DNA of 64,000 bases from Rhodoblastus sphagnicola. GTDB lineage: Bacteria; Pseudomonadota; Alphaproteobacteria; Rhizobiales; Beijerinckiaceae. Both the position numbers and the translations under genes were made by a program. Under the pieces are notes generated by a model, which had not been told where the DNA came from, made no database searches, and was given only the letters and a program-made list of their open reading frames with translations. Positions 29,071 through 37,214 of the stretch are shown piece after piece; position 1 is the first letter of the stretch, and the number at the start of each line of letters is the position of its first letter. The stretch is taken from contig NZ_NHSJ01000034.1 in the NCBI RefSeq assembly GCF_002937075.1, forward strand, positions 1-64,000, written 5' to 3'.

Positions 29071-29754
29071 ATGTTGTCTCAAACCGTCGAGCTTCCGGGC
29101 GCCAATTGCGGCGTCTGCGGCTATCGCACCTGCGACGCCTTGGCGGCGGAGCTTGAAAGAAAGCCGGACTTGATCAATCGCTGCCTCACGCGAGCGGCCA
29201 ACGTCATCGAACCCGCCGACAAGGCCGTTTCCGCCCGTTCGCACATCGCGGAAGATCTGGATCGACCGGCGCAAGACTCGCGCGCGACCTTGCGCGACAG
29301 TCTGGATCGCGAGTTCGACTTCTACCTGGAGCACTTTCCCGAGGACCCCGGTCCGAAGGAGATCATCATCCCGCACAATCCCATGCTGACGCGAGAGCTG
29401 GAGATTTCCGTCGGCGACCTGATGGTGGGCCGCCCCCTGGGCATGTCCTGCGGTTGCCCGATCACGCATTGCGGCGTCGTTGTCGAGGTCGATCGCCGCA
29501 CCGGCGTGATCGTCTGGTGCGTCACGGGTCCGCTGGGTCCGCGCAACAAAGGCTTCAAGGATATCGGCTATTACATTGCCGAGGGTTACGAGGGGCTGAT
29601 CACGGACGCGCGCGTCGATATCAAGATCGGCATGCGCTATTTCTTCCAGCCGCGCAGATGTATGCTGCAATGGCGCCACAGCGGCCTGGTGAATTACATC
29701 AACAAATCGAAGGATGGCCTTCAAGTTCGACTCGAAGGCCTCTGGATCGGTTGA
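29071..29754 (+). CDS. 4Fe-4S domain protein of the sigma54-linked cassette
   Basis: A 227-residue protein. The N-terminus carries C-x2-C-x4-C-x16-C (13, 16, 21, 38; context GANCGVCGYRTC), the 4Fe-4S pattern of the PF04060 domain also seen in RnfB and the CODH/acetyl-CoA synthase corrinoid subunit. A second region has MSCGCPITHC (Cys127, 129, 134) and further Cys residues in VWCVTG and RRCMLQW, so a second metal site is likely. The start at 29071 is chosen because GAGAGG is then at a proper distance; an ATG three codons upstream is too close to it. It ends the cassette. No exact function can be assigned. Confidence 0.78.
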   Translation: MLSQTVELPGANCGVCGYRTCDALAAELERKPDLINRCLTRAANVIEPADKAVSARSHIAEDLDRPAQDSRATLRDSLDREFDFYLEHFPEDPGPKEIIIPHNPMLTRELEISVGDLMVGRPLGMSCGCPITHCGVVVEVDRRTGVIVWCVTGPLGPRNKGFKDIGYYIAEGYEGLITDARVDIKIGMRYFFQPRRCMLQWRHSGLVNYINKSKDGLQVRLEGLWIG

Positions 29755-30108
29755 AGTCGTCTTCGATCTGAAGCCATAGACCCCGATTGTTGGACGAACC
29801 GTGTTGGCTTGTCCAACGACGCCGGCAAGGGATCGCTCCGCGAAGAAAATCGTGGCTGTTGCGCGGTTCGAAGCGCGGGGGCGAGCGCGCCGCAATCGAA
29901 TCCGCTCGGGCGGGCCGATCATGCAGGCCGAAAAGCAGTTCGGCGAAACCGGGGACGCGAATTTTCGTCCAGGCGGGCGCGAGGCTGGCGACACCGCGTC
30001 CTCGTTGCAAAGTTTCCATGATTTTCGTCGGGTCTTCGCAACAAAATTGGGTTCGACGCTTGCGGGGCGGCGGAACGCCAATTATGGTCCGCGCCGACTC
30101 GCGTGTTT
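29755..30108. other. Gap between Fe-S gene and tRNA-Gln
   Basis: No convincing gene is seen. TTGGAC (29790-29795) and GTCCAA (29811-29816) form a small hairpin 35 bases after the Fe-S gene, which may end its transcript though no T tract follows. Frames on either strand are Arg-rich and lack ribosome sites. Confidence 0.4.
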
Positions 30109-30183
30109 TGGGGCGTCGCCAAGTGGTAAGGCAGCGGATTTTGATTCCGCCATCCGTAGGTTCGAATCCTGCCGCCCCAGCCA
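30109..30183 (+). tRNA. tRNA-Gln (anticodon TTG)
   Basis: A full cloverleaf can be drawn. The acceptor stem is TGGGGCG with CGCCCCA, the anticodon stem GCGGA/TCCGC holds the loop TTTTGAT with TTG at the anticodon, and the T arm reads TAGGTTCGAATCCTG. The discriminator is G and the CCA end is encoded (30181-30183). The D arm contains AGTGGTAAGGC. Confidence 0.96.
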
Positions 30184-30364
30184 AGTCTCGAAATCCAGCC
30201 ATAAAGCCTTGAATTTTAAGGGATGATGGGCCCAGCAGCGTCGCACGCGCCTGTCCCCAGGGGTGTGATCGGTGTGGGTCTGTGTCAGCATGTTTATCGC
30301 CGCGGGGGCATCTATTGGTGGCGACTGCGACTCGCTTCCTCTTCGAGTTCTTGCTATGTTCATG

Positions 30365-30475
30365 TCAGCATGAGATTGAGGTGATGACGTCTGGCGGATC
30401 GGTGAGCTTGTTCCAGGCGGCGCCGGCCGCTATCCAAGCGAGAAGCAGGCATCCTCGCACGATTGGGTGATCGTC
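30365..30475 (-). pseudogene. Possible C-terminal remnant of an IS630-type transposase
   Basis: A minus-strand frame ending at 30365 reads ...AAGAAWNKLTDPPDVITSISC, which resembles the AWN-x-L-x(3)-P-x(2)-I-x-S-I tail of IS630-family transposases. No upstream part is found. The rest of the tRNA-apbE gap (30184-30562) shows nothing else. The match is short and from memory, so this is tentative. Confidence 0.3.
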
Positions 30476-30562
30476 GAGGCTTGGCGCCGCCGGGCGCCGA
30501 ACGCGAACGACCGTTGAGAATTTCAACGTCGGCGATCAAACCCAAGCGGTTTTCACATGCGA

Positions 30563-31507
30563 TTAATCAAATACCGCATGCGTCTCGCCGTTCCTGGTGA
30601 CGAAAATGGCGCGCAAGCCGAGGCGGCGCGAGAGGACGGAGCCGGCGTCCTCGCCCAGAACCATCAGCGCCGTCGCCCAAGCGTCCGCCACCATGGCCGT
30701 TGGCGCCAGCACGGTGACGGAGGCGAGATCGTTGGCGAGCGGCGCGGCGCGGCGGGGATCGATGGTGTGGGCGTGTCCGCGCCCGTCAATGTCCTGGACA
30801 TGGCGATAGTCGCCCGATGTGGCGACCGCGCCGTCGTCGAGTTCGATCACGCCCATGAGGGCGCGCGCCTCACGGCTCGGCCTTTCGTGACCGACCGCCC
30901 AAGGCTTGCCGTCCGGCTTGCCCCCCGCCGCGCGCATTTCGCCGTCGATGCCGACCAGCCAGGATGACAGGCCCGCCGCCTTCATGATGGCGTCGAGTTC
31001 ATCGACGCCGAACCCCTTGGCGATACCGGAGAGATCGAGCCGCAACGGCGCCAGTTTTTTCGCCCGCGACGACGCTGGATCGAGGCGCAGGTTTTGCGGC
31101 GGCGGCGACCGCCGGCGCCCGGACAGGCTGGCGATCCCGACGGCGTCAGGGGTGCGAGACCCCGCGCCAAGGCCCCAGGCCTTCACCAGATCGCCGACGC
31201 CGATGTCGAAGGCGCCGTCCGAGAGTTCGCCCACCAGCAGCGCTTCTTGCAGGACCCGCATCAGCTTGCGCGGCACATCGACCCAGACGCCGGTTGGCGC
31301 GCGATTGAGCCGCTCCAGATCCGAATCGGGACGCCAGACGGACATCTGGCGCTCCACCTCGTCGACCGCCTGCTGCAAGCCCACCGCCAGCGCCGAAGTG
31401 TCGAACGCGTCATCGGCGTAAAACACCGCCGACCAGCGCGCGCCCATCGCGGGTCCGTTGAGCGCGCGCCGGTGGAGTCCGTCGCGCTGCAAGGCGTCAG
31501 TAGACAT
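30563..31507 (-). CDS. apbE: FAD:protein FMN transferase
   Basis: A 314-residue ApbE, which covalently attaches FMN from FAD to a Thr or Ser in target proteins outside the cytoplasm. Landmarks are GAFDIGVGDLVKAWGLG, LRLDLSGIAKGFGVDELD, the IDGEMRAAG turn and DLASVTVLAPTAMVADAWATALMVLG. No signal peptide is evident. The ATG at 31507 overlaps the end of the reductase gene by 11 bases and has GGAAGG upstream; a TTG two codons earlier is possible. The DUF2271 protein two genes upstream carries a matching acceptor motif and is the likely substrate. Confidence 0.92.
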   Translation of the reverse strand: MSTDALQRDGLHRRALNGPAMGARWSAVFYADDAFDTSALAVGLQQAVDEVERQMSVWRPDSDLERLNRAPTGVWVDVPRKLMRVLQEALLVGELSDGAFDIGVGDLVKAWGLGAGSRTPDAVGIASLSGRRRSPPPQNLRLDPASSRAKKLAPLRLDLSGIAKGFGVDELDAIMKAAGLSSWLVGIDGEMRAAGGKPDGKPWAVGHERPSREARALMGVIELDDGAVATSGDYRHVQDIDGRGHAHTIDPRRAAPLANDLASVTVLAPTAMVADAWATALMVLGEDAGSVLSRRLGLRAIFVTRNGETHAVFD

Positions 31508-33662
31508 CTTCAAGATACCTTCCGTTCGATTTCAGCGTGGCCAGATCGAGCCCGAGCGGGCGCACCACGGCTTCAATTGTTTCCGCGACCGCGCGCGCCA
31601 TGTCGCGGCCGCCGCACACCAGGATTTGCGCCTCCGCGCGAATGAGGACGCGCAGCCGATGCGCGTCATCGGCGACGCGATCCTGCACATAGGCGGCGTC
31701 GGCGGGATGGCGGGAGAAGGCCGTGCGCAAACTGGTCAGGCGGCGTTGCGCCAGCCGCTCGGCGAGTTCGTGCTCATAGAGGAAATCCGAAGCCGCCGAG
31801 CGTCCGCCCCAATAAAGGTGCATCGGGCGCTCCGAGTCATTGGCGCGGACAAAGCCGGCCAGCGGCGCTATGCCGGCGCCCGCGCCGATCAGGATCAGCG
31901 GCGCGCGCCCTTCGACCGGACGAAAGCTCGGGTTGTCCCGGATGAAGGCCTCGATCTGTTCGCCGGCCTTCAGACTGTGCAGCCAGGTCGAGCACAGGCC
32001 GCCCGGTTGCAGGCGGACGCAGATTTCCAGCACGCCGTCGCGCCGCGACGAAACCAGCGAATAGAAGCGCGGCATGGCGCTGCCGGGCGGGACGATTCCG
32101 ACGAGATCGCCGGCCTCGAAACGCGGCGCGTTTCCGGGCGACGCGAAGCGCAGGATGGCGACAGGGGCGCCGACCGCCTCGCCATAGGTTTCGCGGCCGA
32201 CGAGGGCGAAGGCGTTCGTCTTCGGCGGTTCCGCGACATGTTCCAGCGTCAGCGCGCAACCGAGCGCCGCGCCAAGGTCGCGGCCCCATTGCGCGAATTC
32301 CTGCGCCGATTGTCTATCGATGCGCTTGGGCGCGATCAGGCGCGGCCAGCCCTGCGCGTCGAGCGCGGCGACGACCCTTTCGGCGTAGCCGCAGAAGCTG
32401 GGAAAAGTGCGGTCGCCAAACCCGAGCACGGCGACGGGAATGCGGCGCTCCAGTCCGCCGAGCTTTTCGAGAAATTTTTTGGCCGAGGCGGGCGCGTCGC
32501 CATCGCCATAAGTCGCGGCGAGGATGACAAGTTTTTGCGCGCGGAGATGTGCGTTGTCGATGTCATCCATGGCGGCGAGGCTGACGCGCTGGCCGGCTTC
32601 GCTCAGAGCGCGCGAAAGCGTTTGCGCGAAGCCCCAGGTCGAGCCGCCCTCGCTGCCGACGAGGATCACAGTGTCGGCGTCGGCGGTGGGCGCGGGCGCG
32701 ATCACGCGCGGGGTGGCGCGACGGCGTCGCCACATCAGGAACCCGGTCGCGCCGAGAACGGGCGCGGCGGCGGTCGAGAGGCCGAGGAAAAGCGCGAACG
32801 CCCAGGAAAAGCGTCCGGTGTGCAAGGCATTGGCCAAGCGGCCGATCCGGTCCATCGTCGATGTCGGCGTGAACGCGAGAATGCGGCCGGTCGAAGGATC
32901 GACCACGGCCTCGCCCCTGGACTGGCGCAGCGTGAAGACATCCGTTGGATCATTGCGCGCGGGAAAAGTCAGGCGTTCGAGATCGGCGACATCGACGGCG
33001 GCGAGTCCCGCGAGTCGTCCGACAGGCGCAGCCGGGCCGCCTTTGGCCGCGACAGCCGGCGCCGGGTTTTCCGCGCCGGGCAGCAGGCCGAAGGTCGTCG
33101 CGGAGAGAAACGTCCCCGTCAGCGCGGAGAGCAAAAGGCCCGCGAGCGCGAGGCGGCCGAGTTCGCCATGCCAACGCCGCGCCGCGCCGCCCCGGACCGG
33201 CCGCAGCAGCGCGCCGGCGCCGCCGAGGCTGCGCGCCAGCATGACAGCGCCGGTCAGGCTCAACGCGAGCAGGCCGAGCGCCGACAAGGCGACGGCGATG
33301 CGGCCGGAATCGCCCATCAGCAGCGAGCGGTGCATATCGGCCAGCCAGCGGAACGTCTCGGACGGACGATAGGCGCCAAGCCCCGCGCCGGTGCGGGGAT
33401 CGACGATCTCGACCTGCTTGCCGGCGCCGTCGTTGAAACTCACGGTCACCGCGCCGCCGCCGCTCACACGGATCGCGTCGACACGTTGATGGCGCGCCGC
33501 GACGGCTTTCGCGAGGGCGGCGACGCTGACGCCCGGCGCGATCGCCGGCGCGGCGAGCCGATCGACGGCCGGTTGCAAGGAAAGGCCGACGCCCGTCGCC
33601 GCGATGGCGACGAGCAGCAGCGCGAGCGCGAGGCCCGCGACCGAATGAAGACGGCGCAACAT
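31497..33662 (-). CDS. PepSY membrane domain fused to flavodoxin and NAD(P)H reductase
   Basis: A 721-residue fusion. The first 315 residues are a PepSY-type membrane domain with four hydrophobic helices (near 5-30, 121-145, 164-190, 288-312) and His in WLADMHRSLL and WHGELGRL, suited to haem. A flavodoxin domain follows (ILVGSEGGSTWGFAQTLS, about 335-465), then a CysJ-like FAD/NADPH module with PRFYSLVSS, GGLCSTWL and the nucleotide loop GAGAGIAPLAGF. It can carry electrons from NAD(P)H across the inner membrane to a periplasmic acceptor. Genes for a DUF2271 protein and apbE flank it in one operon. Confidence 0.88.
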   Translation of the reverse strand: MLRRLHSVAGLALALLLVAIAATGVGLSLQPAVDRLAAPAIAPGVSVAALAKAVAARHQRVDAIRVSGGGAVTVSFNDGAGKQVEIVDPRTGAGLGAYRPSETFRWLADMHRSLLMGDSGRIAVALSALGLLALSLTGAVMLARSLGGAGALLRPVRGGAARRWHGELGRLALAGLLLSALTGTFLSATTFGLLPGAENPAPAVAAKGGPAAPVGRLAGLAAVDVADLERLTFPARNDPTDVFTLRQSRGEAVVDPSTGRILAFTPTSTMDRIGRLANALHTGRFSWAFALFLGLSTAAAPVLGATGFLMWRRRRATPRVIAPAPTADADTVILVGSEGGSTWGFAQTLSRALSEAGQRVSLAAMDDIDNAHLRAQKLVILAATYGDGDAPASAKKFLEKLGGLERRIPVAVLGFGDRTFPSFCGYAERVVAALDAQGWPRLIAPKRIDRQSAQEFAQWGRDLGAALGCALTLEHVAEPPKTNAFALVGRETYGEAVGAPVAILRFASPGNAPRFEAGDLVGIVPPGSAMPRFYSLVSSRRDGVLEICVRLQPGGLCSTWLHSLKAGEQIEAFIRDNPSFRPVEGRAPLILIGAGAGIAPLAGFVRANDSERPMHLYWGGRSAASDFLYEHELAERLAQRRLTSLRTAFSRHPADAAYVQDRVADDAHRLRVLIRAEAQILVCGGRDMARAVAETIEAVVRPLGLDLATLKSNGRYLEDVY

Positions 33663-33674
33663 GGTCTCGTCTCC

Positions 33675-34145
33675 TTAAAACGTCACCTTGAACGACTTGA
33701 CATAGCCATCGCCGGCGATGGGTTTGCGCGAGGCCGAGGCGTCAAGCGGGGCGACCACTTCCGAAGGATTGTCCATGCCGTCCTCGACGGAGGTGTCGAC
33801 ATGAATTTTGTAGCCGGCGTTGATCAGCGCATCGGCGATATCGACGGTGATCTTCAGCGTCTTGCCGGAGCCGACGCTGGCGCCGGTGATGCCGTCCACT
33901 TCCGCGAGGCGCCCCCCGGAGGCGCGCGTCCAGTCGGACAGGTGGCGATAGTACTTGGTCTTGTCGCCGGCCATCCACAGCGTGCCCTTGTACTTGCCGG
34001 CGCCGTCGAGCAGGTAGAGCGCGACATAGGCCTCGTTGCCGCCATAGGCCTTCAATGTGGTCTCGAACGTCACCTGACGGGCTTGCGCGAGCGTCGGCGC
34101 GATGAAAACGGCGGTGGCCGCGAGCATGGGGAGAGCACGTTTCAT
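33675..34145 (-). CDS. DUF2271 periplasmic protein with a flavinylation motif
   Basis: A 156-residue protein with a signal peptide (MKRALPMLAATAVFIAPTLAQA). The mature part is a beta-rich DUF2271 domain. Residues 84-90 read D-G-I-T-G-A-S, matching the ApbE acceptor pattern D-x-x-(S/T)-G-A-(S/T), so Thr87 is probably modified with FMN. This fits the apbE gene two genes downstream and the reductase between them. It would be the periplasmic one- or two-electron carrier of the operon. The start at 34145 is taken because the signal peptide begins there. Confidence 0.85.
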   Translation of the reverse strand: MKRALPMLAATAVFIAPTLAQARQVTFETTLKAYGGNEAYVALYLLDGAGKYKGTLWMAGDKTKYYRHLSDWTRASGGRLAEVDGITGASVGSGKTLKITVDIADALINAGYKIHVDTSVEDGMDNPSEVVAPLDASASRKPIAGDGYVKSFKVTF

Positions 34146-34171
34146 TTTTCCGGATCCTTTCCGCGCGGCGT

Positions 34172-34567
34172 TCATTGCACTTCGACCTTGGGACGGGTCT
34201 TGCCGGAAAAAACGCCATTGTCGGGCACGGGCGCGGTGGCGGCGTTGGGATCGGCTGGCCGGCTGTCGCCACCGCGTCCGGCGCGGTCGCCGTGATGGTC
34301 GCGGTCGCCATCGTGTTCGCCGTGGTGGCGATGGTGATGGCGTTCGCCGTCGTCATCGTCGTCATCGTCCCAATGGCGGCCATGATGGCGGCGCTCGCCA
34401 TGGCGATCATTGTCACGGTCGTGCTCGAACCCGCCGGCGAGACGGGTCGGCTGCTGTTGCGATTGCGCGCTTGGGGAAGCGTTCGGGTCGGCGGCGGAGG
34501 CGCCCGACACGGCGCTGATTGCTGCGGCGGAAACAAGCGCCGCAAAGATGAGGGCAGGTGTTTTCAT
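34172..34567 (-). CDS. His/Asp-rich secreted protein
   Basis: A 131-residue protein with a signal peptide (MKTPALIFAALVSAAAISAVSGASA) and then a low-complexity region dominated by His, Asp, Arg and Gly, including a run of seven Asp and clusters such as HHHRHHGEHDGDRDHH. Such a composition strongly suggests binding of transition metals (Fe, Cu, Ni or Zn) in the periplasm. It is the first gene of the DUF2271/PepSY-reductase/apbE operon (26 bases from the next start), which suggests the operon handles a metal, perhaps by reductive release of iron. No TonB receptor is adjacent. Confidence 0.72.
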   Translation of the reverse strand: MKTPALIFAALVSAAAISAVSGASAADPNASPSAQSQQQPTRLAGGFEHDRDNDRHGERRHHGRHWDDDDDDDGERHHHRHHGEHDGDRDHHGDRAGRGGDSRPADPNAATAPVPDNGVFSGKTRPKVEVQ

Positions 34568-34851
34568 GGATCGAAACTCTCGATTGAACCGGGAGCACAT
34601 TCGACCTTGCGCCTGACAGCGAGCTGAAACGGGCGCCGATTTGCGTTCAGCCTGGCGTCAGAAATGGACCGTCGCGCAAAAAACCTCGCCCGCGCCGGGG
34701 AGAGCTGGCCCCGGGTGTCGGAACAGTTTCTCGCGAAAGATAGGTGGTTTTCTGCCGGGTTTCGTTCGTTGCGGGCGCCGTTGCGTTGGGTGTGACGCAG
34801 GGAGCGTGTCGCCCGACCGTAGTCGCATCCGACGCCACGGCGGCGGAAAAC

Positions 34852-35489
34852 TCAGGCCACCTCCAGACAGGGCGTCAGTTCGAAGCAGGCCTCGTCCGGC
34901 GTGCGTCGGTCAAGGGGCGAATGCGGGCGCCGGCGATATATACGTGATGTCGGTCGCCAAGGCCGGTTCGGCTTCTCGACTTTCACGCCGCGCAACAGAT
35001 GCGGATAAATCTTGTGGCCATAAGATCGCGGAACGCGATCCATCCCGGATCGCTATGGCGGCGGCCAATCGAAACGCCGCCACGACTGAGAAAGTCGCCC
35101 AACATCCGGCTTCCGGCGAACGGATATTCCAGATGCAGTTCGTCGATCCTCCCCATGATTGTGAGGCCTCGGGCGACACGGGCCGGGGCCTGTAGTAGAC
35201 GCCGCCCCGGCTGAAGTTCAAAACCTTCGCCTGCCGGACGAGGGAAAGATCGTGATCCCTGTCGATCATCGTTTTGCGCTCGGAAAACCCGCTTTGGTGA
35301 GCGCGCCTTCCAAAAATTCGCTTCGCGGACCTACGGTTCGTTCTCCAGCGCCAACTCTCCGATCTTGGCATGCAGAGCCTTCAAATCGACGGCCGGCGCG
35401 GAAGCTTGGCTCCCGCCATGCCCGAAAACCCCGGCCGCGCCTTCAAGAAGCTGGGCCTTCCATTGCGTGATTTGGTTGGCCGATCGCCG
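34852..35489 (-). pseudogene. Decayed IS3-family transposase (OrfA and OrfB remnants)
   Basis: On the minus strand an OrfA piece (35489-35331: NQITQWKAQLLEGAAGVFG ... DLKALHAKIGELALEN) runs into a stop. An OrfB start follows in another frame (TMIDRDHDLSLVRQAKVL, SRGGVYYRPRP), then a frameshift to RIDELHLEYPFAGSRMLGDF, then GHKIYPHLLRGVKVEKPN. After DITYI-like residues the sequence jumps to PHSPLDRRTPDEACFE, the usual C-terminus, so the catalytic middle with its DDE residues is deleted. At least three frame changes and the deletion show it is inactive. The 34568-34851 stretch upstream holds no gene. Confidence 0.85.
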
Positions 35490-35625
35490 AAACAAAACGG
35501 GTCGTTTTGCCGCCACCCCGCTGACGTCATGCCCTCCCCGGACTCGATCCAGGGGATTGCGCCGAGCCTGCACGCCGACCCGCGCGACGCACTGTCGAAC
35601 ATTTCGCGCTGCATCGCCGCTTGGA

Positions 35626-35646
35626 TGGCCGGGACAAGCCCGGCCA
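35626..35646. repeat. Dispersed palindrome (TGGCCGGG-ACAAG-CCCGGCCA)
   Basis: Perfect 8-bp arms (35626-35633, 35639-35646) with the loop ACAAG, between the transposase remnant and ilvE. It is the same family as the copies at 5001-5023 and 48644-48664. The stretch from 35490 to 35679 is otherwise non-coding. Confidence 0.8.
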
Positions 35647-35679
35647 CGCGGCGGCGACAGCGAGGCTTGCCGTCGAGGC

Positions 35680-36564
35680 TTACGCCAGCACCTTCGGCTG
35701 CACTTCAGCGGCATAGGCCTCGACCAGCGTGCGCGAAATCGCGCCCGGAACAAAATTGTAAGGCCCGATCTCCGCCACCGGCGTCACTTCCGCGCCCGTG
35801 CCGACAATGAAACACTCTTCAAAACCCGCCAGTTCCTCCGGCAGGATGCGGCGCTCGTTGACCTTGATCCCCTTGTCACGGGCGAGGCCGATCACGGTCT
35901 GGCGGGTGATGCCGTTCAAGAAACAATCGGCGATCGGCGTATGGATTTCCCCGCCCTTGGTGAAGAGAATGTTCGCTCCGGTGCATTCGGCGACGCGGCC
36001 CTGCCAGTCCAGCATCATGGCGTCGGCATAGCCGCGCCGCTCCGCGCGATGCTTTGAGATCGTGCAGATCATGTAGAGGCCGGCGGCCTTGGAGGCGCAG
36101 GGCGCGCAGGCCGGATCGGGGCGGCGGTACTCGGCGATGTCGAGCCTGATCCCCTTCATCTTGGTGGCGATGTCGAACATGGACGGCCAGTCCCACACCG
36201 CGATGGCGACGTGAATCTTCGCGTTTTGCGCGGCGACCGCCATCATTTCCGAACCGCGCCACGCCACCGGGCGCACATAGCAATTGGTGAGATTGTTCTT
36301 GGCGACGGTCAGAATCTTGGCCGCCTCGATTTCCTCCACCGAATAGGGAATTTCGAAATCGAGCAATTCCGCCGACTTCTTGAACCGCTCGGCATGCTGG
36401 CGCGACTTGTAGATCACGCCATTATAGGCGCGCTCGCCCTCGAACACGCAGGAGCCGTAATGCAAGCCGTGGGAGAGAACGTGAACCTTGGCGTCTTTCC
36501 ATGGAACCAGCTCGCCGTTTTTCCAGATGAAGCCATCACGCTGGTCGAAAGGCAAAACGGACAT
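35680..36564 (-). CDS. ilvE: Branched-chain amino acid aminotransferase
   Basis: A 294-residue class IV aminotransferase, last step of Leu, Ile and Val synthesis. Landmarks are HVLSHGLHYGSCVFEGERAY near the N-terminus, YVRPVAWRGSEMM, the SKAAGLYMICTISKHRAERRGYADAMMLD segment, and CTGANILF with GITRQTVIGLARDKG. The start at 36564 has AGGAG upstream. It is divergent from a MarR/response regulator/kinase operon, an arrangement common in alphaproteobacteria, and shares the operator-like palindrome at 36677-36706. Confidence 0.95.
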   Translation of the reverse strand: MSVLPFDQRDGFIWKNGELVPWKDAKVHVLSHGLHYGSCVFEGERAYNGVIYKSRQHAERFKKSAELLDFEIPYSVEEIEAAKILTVAKNNLTNCYVRPVAWRGSEMMAVAAQNAKIHVAIAVWDWPSMFDIATKMKGIRLDIAEYRRPDPACAPCASKAAGLYMICTISKHRAERRGYADAMMLDWQGRVAECTGANILFTKGGEIHTPIADCFLNGITRQTVIGLARDKGIKVNERRILPEELAGFEECFIVGTGAEVTPVAEIGPYNFVPGAISRTLVEAYAAEVQPKVLA

Positions 36565-36676
36565 GTCGCGCTCCTGCAAAACTGCCGGGAAAGTGTGCGG
36601 GCGGCTTTTTTCGGGGATCACGGCTCGCGCCGGCTCGATCGCCGCTCTGGGTAAGCTTGACGAGTAGCAACCGACC

Positions 36677-36706
36677 TGAAATATGTCAATAGAACTGACA
36701 TATTCA
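36677..36706. promoter_or_regulatory. Operator-like palindrome for the MarR regulator
   Basis: ATATGTCA (36681-36688) and TGACATAT (36696-36703) are perfect arms with a seven-base spacer, extended by TGA and TCA to about 36677-36706. It lies 23 bases upstream of the MarR gene and 113 bases from ilvE. MarR proteins bind such palindromes, so autoregulation and control of ilvE are plausible. Confidence 0.65.
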
Positions 36707-36728
36707 GCCGCCGGGAAAGAGGCCCCCG

Positions 36729-37214
36729 ATGGACCAAGCCTTGCAGCGTCAATCTCCGCCGCCCGTTTCCGCCTGCGAAAAGATCGAGCCCGAACCGATG
36801 TTCGACCTGATCGAGGCCCTGTTCTTCGCCTATCGCGATTTCGTTGGCGAAGCGGACCGGCTGCTGCTGCGCTACAATTTCGGCCGCGCCCATCATCGCG
36901 TGCTCTATTTCGTCGATCGCCGCCCCGGCCTGTCGGTGGCGGAGCTGCTCGACCTGCTGAAAATCACCAAGCAGAGCCTGAGCCGCGTGCTCAAAGAGCT
37001 GCTCGACCAGACCTACATCGAGCAGCGGCCCGGACAGGCCGACCGGCGCCAGCGCCTGCTGTTTCCCACCGAGGCCGGCCACGCCCTCGCGCTGGAAATC
37101 GCCCAAGTGCAATCGCGCCGGTTCGCGCGGGCGCTTGAAAAGCTGCCCGCCGGCGCGCGGGCGCAGGGCGCGGCCTTTCTCGCCGCCATCAGCGATGCAC
37201 GGGAGGACGCATGA
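36729..37214 (+). CDS. petP: MarR-family regulator (PetP-like)
   Basis: A 161-residue winged-helix regulator: FGRAHHRVLYFVDRRPGLSVAELLDLLKITKQSLSRVLKELL is the DNA-binding core and GQADRRQRLLFPT the wing. It is the first gene of an operon with an OmpR-type regulator and a kinase, with ATGA overlap. In Rhodobacter capsulatus the equivalent petP-petR pair affects cytochrome bc1 genes; the symbol is given on that order and type. AGAGG lies six bases before the ATG. Confidence 0.82.
   Translation: MDQALQRQSPPPVSACEKIEPEPMFDLIEALFFAYRDFVGEADRLLLRYNFGRAHHRVLYFVDRRPGLSVAELLDLLKITKQSLSRVLKELLDQTYIEQRPGQADRRQRLLFPTEAGHALALEIAQVQSRRFARALEKLPAGARAQGAAFLAAISDAREDA

Noticed and set aside
30109-30560. tRNA-Gln as an integration site
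   Set aside because: No partial copy of the tRNA 3' end and no integrase were seen downstream within the window.
31458-34295. A 945-codon open frame on the plus strand across the flavin operon
   Set aside because: It is antisense to four genes with clear family motifs. Such long frames arise from strong third-position G+C bias. It is Arg/Ala/Gly-rich and has no recognisable domain.
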